From NCBI GenBank assembly GCA_023457325.1, contig JAEWLX010000024.1, positions 1 through 8,813 on the forward strand: 8,813 nt of DNA, given 5' to 3'. Of this stretch, positions 6,014-8,813 are shown in pieces; within the stretch, counting starts at the first letter, position 1, and each line of letters begins with the position of its first letter. Source of the stretch: Bacillota bacterium (GTDB lineage Bacteria; Bacillota_I; Bacilli_A; RFN20; CAG-826). The position numbers and the translations under genes were made by a program. The notes beneath the pieces are model-generated. The model saw only the letters and a program-made list of their open reading frames with translations. It did not search any database and was not told the origin of the DNA.

Positions 6014-8332
6014 ATGCAAGAAACCACACCCCTCACCTTGCCGCTACTCGTGACGAGGAGCTTAGTTGTTTTTCCTAATACAAATCAGCCGATTGAGGCG
6101 GCTCGCCCTTTTTCGATGAAAGCCATCGAAGAAAGTCGTGATAACGCCAGTTCACTTCTTTTTATCGTCAGTCAAAAAGATCCTAATATCGATGATCCAA
6201 TGCCTGAAGATTTATATCAGATCGGAACACTATGTCGGATTATATCTTTTGGCGATCAAAAACAATTTTATCGCATTCGTGTTACGGCTACTAAGCGCGT
6301 AGCGTTTCAAAACATTCGCATCGAAAATAATCATTACGTTGGTGATGCCTTAATTCTTGAAGATATTCAGGAAAATCAAAACGAAACAGCTGTCATCGTC
6401 CGCAATATCCTTGAACAAATCGAGCAGTTACCGAGTCTTTCGCGTAGCTTTCCTCGCCAAGTTGTTAGCCAACTATCAAAAGGACTTGCTCCCAGCGAAT
6501 TAGCGGATACCTTAGCGACGTATTTGAATATGCCAAACGAGCAGAAACAAGCTTTGCTTGAAGAACTTGATGTTAACAAGCGTTTGATGCTTATTTTAGA
6601 CGTGATTAATCAAGCTAAAGCCGTTATTGAAATTGACAAAAAAATTCAAAATAGCATTCAAAAATCGACCGAGAAAAATCAAAGAGAATATATTCTTCGC
6701 GAAAAAATGAAAGCCATCAAAGAAGAACTTGGCGAAATTGCCCCTGGCGAAGAATCGGAAGAAGACATTGCCAAAAAACTTGATAGTAATCCTTATCCCG
6801 AATACGTCAAAGCTAAAGTTAAAGCCGAGTTAAAACGCTATGAAATGATGCCACAAGCCTCATTAGAAGCTTCGCTTATTAAAAGCTATATTGATCTTTT
6901 GATGAATATTCCCTGGTATCAAAAAACTGACGATAATGACAATTTAGAAGATGCTGAAAAAATTCTTAATGAAGACCATTATGGTCTTGATAAAGTAAAA
7001 AAGAGAATCATTGAATACTTAGCTGTTAAGAAAATGACAGGCAATCTCAAAGCACCAATCTTGTGCTTCTTTGGTCCACCCGGTGTTGGCAAAACTTCGC
7101 TTGGTAAATCGATTGCTCGAGCACTAGGGCGCAAATTCTTTAAAGCGTCTTTAGGTGGCATTTCTGATGAAGCTGAAATTCGTGGCCATCGCCGGACTTA
7201 TGTTGGTAGTATGCCAGGGCGCATTATTAGTGGCATGAAAAAATCTGGCGTCATCAATCCTGTCTTCCTCCTTGATGAAGTTGATAAACTATCGACTTCC
7301 TACAAGGGAGATCCAGCCAGTGCTTTATTAGAAGTTCTCGATCCCGAACAAAACTTCGCTTTTAACGATAACTATGTCGAGGAACCTTACGATTTAAGCA
7401 ATGTCTTATTTATCGCAACCGCCAATTATCTTGAAAACATCCCAGCACCTCTTCGCGATCGTTTAGAACTAATTGAAGTCAATTCCTATACTGAACTTGA
7501 AAAAATTCAAATCGCCAAGCACTTCCTGCTTAAAAAGCAGATGAAAGCCAATGGCATAGAGAAGATGAATATCAAGTTTAATGATGATGCGTTTAGATTT
7601 ATTATTCAAAACTATACACGCGAAGCTGGCGTTCGTGAACTCGAAAGAAAAATCGCGGCCGTGATTCGTAAAATTGTTGTTGAGATCGTAAAAAATCCGA
7701 AGTTAAAAGAACTAGAAGTAACACCAGAAATCGTTAGAAAACACCTCGGTGTTGAATTATTTGAAAACACTAAGAAAGAAAAAGAAAACCAAATTGGAGT
7801 CGTCACTGGTTTAGCCTACACCGAATACGGTGGTGATATCTTACCGATTGAAGTAAATTACTTTCCCGGCAAAGGTAATCTCGTCTTGACGGGAAAACTT
7901 GGTGACGTAATGAAAGAAAGCGCCAGTATCGCTCTTGATTACGTGCGTAGCAATGCTGTTAAGTACGGCATTGATAGCGAAATCTTTTCCAAAAATGATA
8001 TTCACGTTCACGTTCCCGAAGGCGCCGTTCCAAAGGATGGTCCCAGCGCAGGAATAGCAATTACGACGGCGATTGTCTCGTGTTTGACAAAACGGGCGGT
8101 TGACGCCAATGTCGCCATGACTGGCGAAGTCACGCTACGCGGCAATGCTCTTCCGATTGGTGGTCTTCGCGAAAAATCGCTTGCCGCTTTAAGAAGTGGT
8201 ATCAAAACAATTATTGTTCCGAAAGATAATAAGAAAGCGGTTGATGAACTTCCAGAGGAAGTAAAAGAAGCACTCAATATCGTCTATATGAAGACGGTTG
8301 ATGACGCTTTGGATGTCGCCTGTGTCAAATAA
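6014..8332 (+). CDS. lon: ATP-dependent protease Lon (LonA type)
   Basis: Lon is a cytoplasmic AAA+ protease that unfolds and degrades damaged and regulatory proteins. At 772 residues it is essentially the size of Bacillus LonA. The N-terminal substrate-recognition domain starts with LPLLVTRSLVVFPN (8-21) and runs to about 200, followed by a coiled-coil linker with the QREYILREKMKAIKEELGE signature (223-241). The AAA+ module has Walker A GPPGVGKT (354-361) and Walker B VFLLDEVD (417-424). The protease domain has the catalytic Ser in KDGPSAG (S678) and Lys in GGLREK (K721); the 43-residue spacing is that of S679/K722 in E. coli. There is no membrane segment, so it is LonA rather than LonB. It lies between tig and engB, and its stop codon overlaps the engB start. 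Identification is firm. Confidence 0.98.
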   Translation: MQETTPLTLPLLVTRSLVVFPNTNQPIEAARPFSMKAIEESRDNASSLLFIVSQKDPNIDDPMPEDLYQIGTLCRIISFGDQKQFYRIRVTATKRVAFQNIRIENNHYVGDALILEDIQENQNETAVIVRNILEQIEQLPSLSRSFPRQVVSQLSKGLAPSELADTLATYLNMPNEQKQALLEELDVNKRLMLILDVINQAKAVIEIDKKIQNSIQKSTEKNQREYILREKMKAIKEELGEIAPGEESEEDIAKKLDSNPYPEYVKAKVKAELKRYEMMPQASLEASLIKSYIDLLMNIPWYQKTDDNDNLEDAEKILNEDHYGLDKVKKRIIEYLAVKKMTGNLKAPILCFFGPPGVGKTSLGKSIARALGRKFFKASLGGISDEAEIRGHRRTYVGSMPGRIISGMKKSGVINPVFLLDEVDKLSTSYKGDPASALLEVLDPEQNFAFNDNYVEEPYDLSNVLFIATANYLENIPAPLRDRLELIEVNSYTELEKIQIAKHFLLKKQMKANGIEKMNIKFNDDAFRFIIQNYTREAGVRELERKIAAVIRKIVVEIVKNPKLKELEVTPEIVRKHLGVELFENTKKEKENQIGVVTGLAYTEYGGDILPIEVNYFPGKGNLVLTGKLGDVMKESASIALDYVRSNAVKYGIDSEIFSKNDIHVHVPEGAVPKDGPSAGIAITTAIVSCLTKRAVDANVAMTGEVTLRGNALPIGGLREKSLAALRSGIKTIIVPKDNKKAVDELPEEVKEALNIVYMKTVDDALDVACVK

Positions 8333-8813
8333 TGATTAATTTTCGTAACGTCACATTTATCAAAAGTGCGCCGTCGGCCTCGCAAAGGCCCGACGGCCTT
8401 TTCGATGTGATGTTTGTCGGTCGAAGTAATGTCGGTAAGTCTTCGCTCATCAACGCTCTTTGCAATCGTAAAGATTTGGCTTATACGTCCTCAAAGCCCG
8501 GTCACACGCGGCTTTTAAACTATTACAACATTGATGAGAAATTTTATTTGGTGGATGCGCCTGGTTATGGCTATGTCGCCAAAGGTCCAAAAGACGCTTT
8601 TGCCGAGATGATGGAAAATTATTATGCCGTCCGTAAGCCCCGGCTCGTCGTTATCCTTTTTGATAGCCGCCGCACTCCACAGGAAGACGATATTTCCTTT
8701 ATGCAATTCCTTCAGGCAAACGATATCCCTGTTTTACTCGTTTTAACAAAAGTCGATAAGTTAAATCAAAAGGAAAAAGCCGCGATTAAAAAAAACATAG
8801 CGCCGTTATTAGC
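8332..8813 (+). CDS. engB: Ribosome-biogenesis GTPase EngB/YsxC (3' end outside window)
   Basis: EngB (YsxC, YihA) is an essential GTPase for late assembly of the 50S ribosomal subunit. About 160 of a usual 190-200 residues are visible and the frame is open to the window end. The G motifs are clear: G1 GRSNVGKSS (30-38), G2 in KPGHTRLLNYY with T59, G3 DAPGYGY (75-81) and G4 TKVDK (139-143). The start ATG overlaps the lon stop (TAATG), and no Shine-Dalgarno sequence precedes it, so translation is probably coupled to lon. The start is supported by the family-typical N-terminus (MINFRNVTFIKSA before the G1 strand). A GC-rich hairpin followed by TTTT lies in codons 13-24. The lon-engB adjacency matches lonA-ysxC of Bacillus. 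Confidence 0.96.
   Translation, partial: MINFRNVTFIKSAPSASQRPDGLFDVMFVGRSNVGKSSLINALCNRKDLAYTSSKPGHTRLLNYYNIDEKFYLVDAPGYGYVAKGPKDAFAEMMENYYAVRKPRLVVILFDSRRTPQEDDISFMQFLQANDIPVLLVLTKVDKLNQKEKAAIKKNIAPLL
8370..8402 (+). other. Terminator-like GC-rich hairpin inside the engB coding region
   Basis: GCCGTCGG (8370-8377) pairs perfectly with CCGACGGC (8390-8397). Across one bulged C (8389), CCT (8378-8380) pairs with AGG (8386-8388), closing a five-base loop. TTTT follows at 8399-8402. It has the shape of an intrinsic terminator but lies about 38 bases inside engB, and its T-run is short. It is the most GC-rich structure in the window. Confidence 0.6.

Noticed and set aside
8008..8277. Reverse-strand open frame opposite the Lon protease domain
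   Set aside because: It mirrors the highly conserved lon coding frame. The same holds for the reverse frames at 6376-6579, 6979-7161 and 7612-7806.
8515..8706. Reverse-strand open frame of 63 codons
   Set aside because: It lies opposite the EngB G3-G4 region, which is clearly coding on the plus strand.

Overview
The window looks like a stretch of chromosome from an AT-rich, low-GC Gram-positive bacterium (Bacillota, possibly near the Mollicutes or Erysipelotrichia). The evidence is gene order and codon use. A trigger factor - Lon - EngB block preceded by a TPR-like gene is the Bacillus ysoA-tig-(clpX-lonB)-lonA-ysxC neighbourhood with clpX and lonB missing. All tryptophans are TGG, and the six visible stops are five TAA and one TAG. 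TGA is used neither as stop nor as sense codon, so the genetic code is not proven. No mobile element, CRISPR array or phage gene is visible.

Left part (1-1681): the 3' third of uvrC (nucleotide excision repair) ends at a hairpin that overlaps its stop codon. A tRNA-Arg(UCU) gene with its own promoter and a good intrinsic terminator follows. Next is nagB (glucosamine-6-phosphate deaminase) with a well-formed promoter, a TTG start and its own terminator.

Middle part (1682-4626): a 641-residue exported protein has an N-terminal signal/anchor, one or two OB-fold-like domains, a beta-rich domain and a C-terminal domain that reads as a barnase-type (N1/T1 superfamily) ribonuclease. The Glu/Arg/His catalytic residues are in place (E557, R575, H604). 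No barstar-like inhibitor lies beside it. A TPR/helical-repeat protein gene follows, whose ATG sits exactly where transcription should start from an extended -10 element, so its mRNA is predicted to be leaderless.

Right part (4627-8813): a protein-quality-control operon. A promoter drives tig (ribosome-bound chaperone), then lon (ATP-dependent protease, 31 bp gap, strong ribosome binding site), then engB (50S assembly GTPase, start codon overlapping the lon stop, cut by the window end). A GC-rich terminator-like hairpin lies inside the first codons of engB and may attenuate it relative to lon.

Most of the window is ordinary housekeeping DNA. The points most worth a second look are the multidomain secreted RNase, the predicted leaderless gene and the hairpin inside engB.
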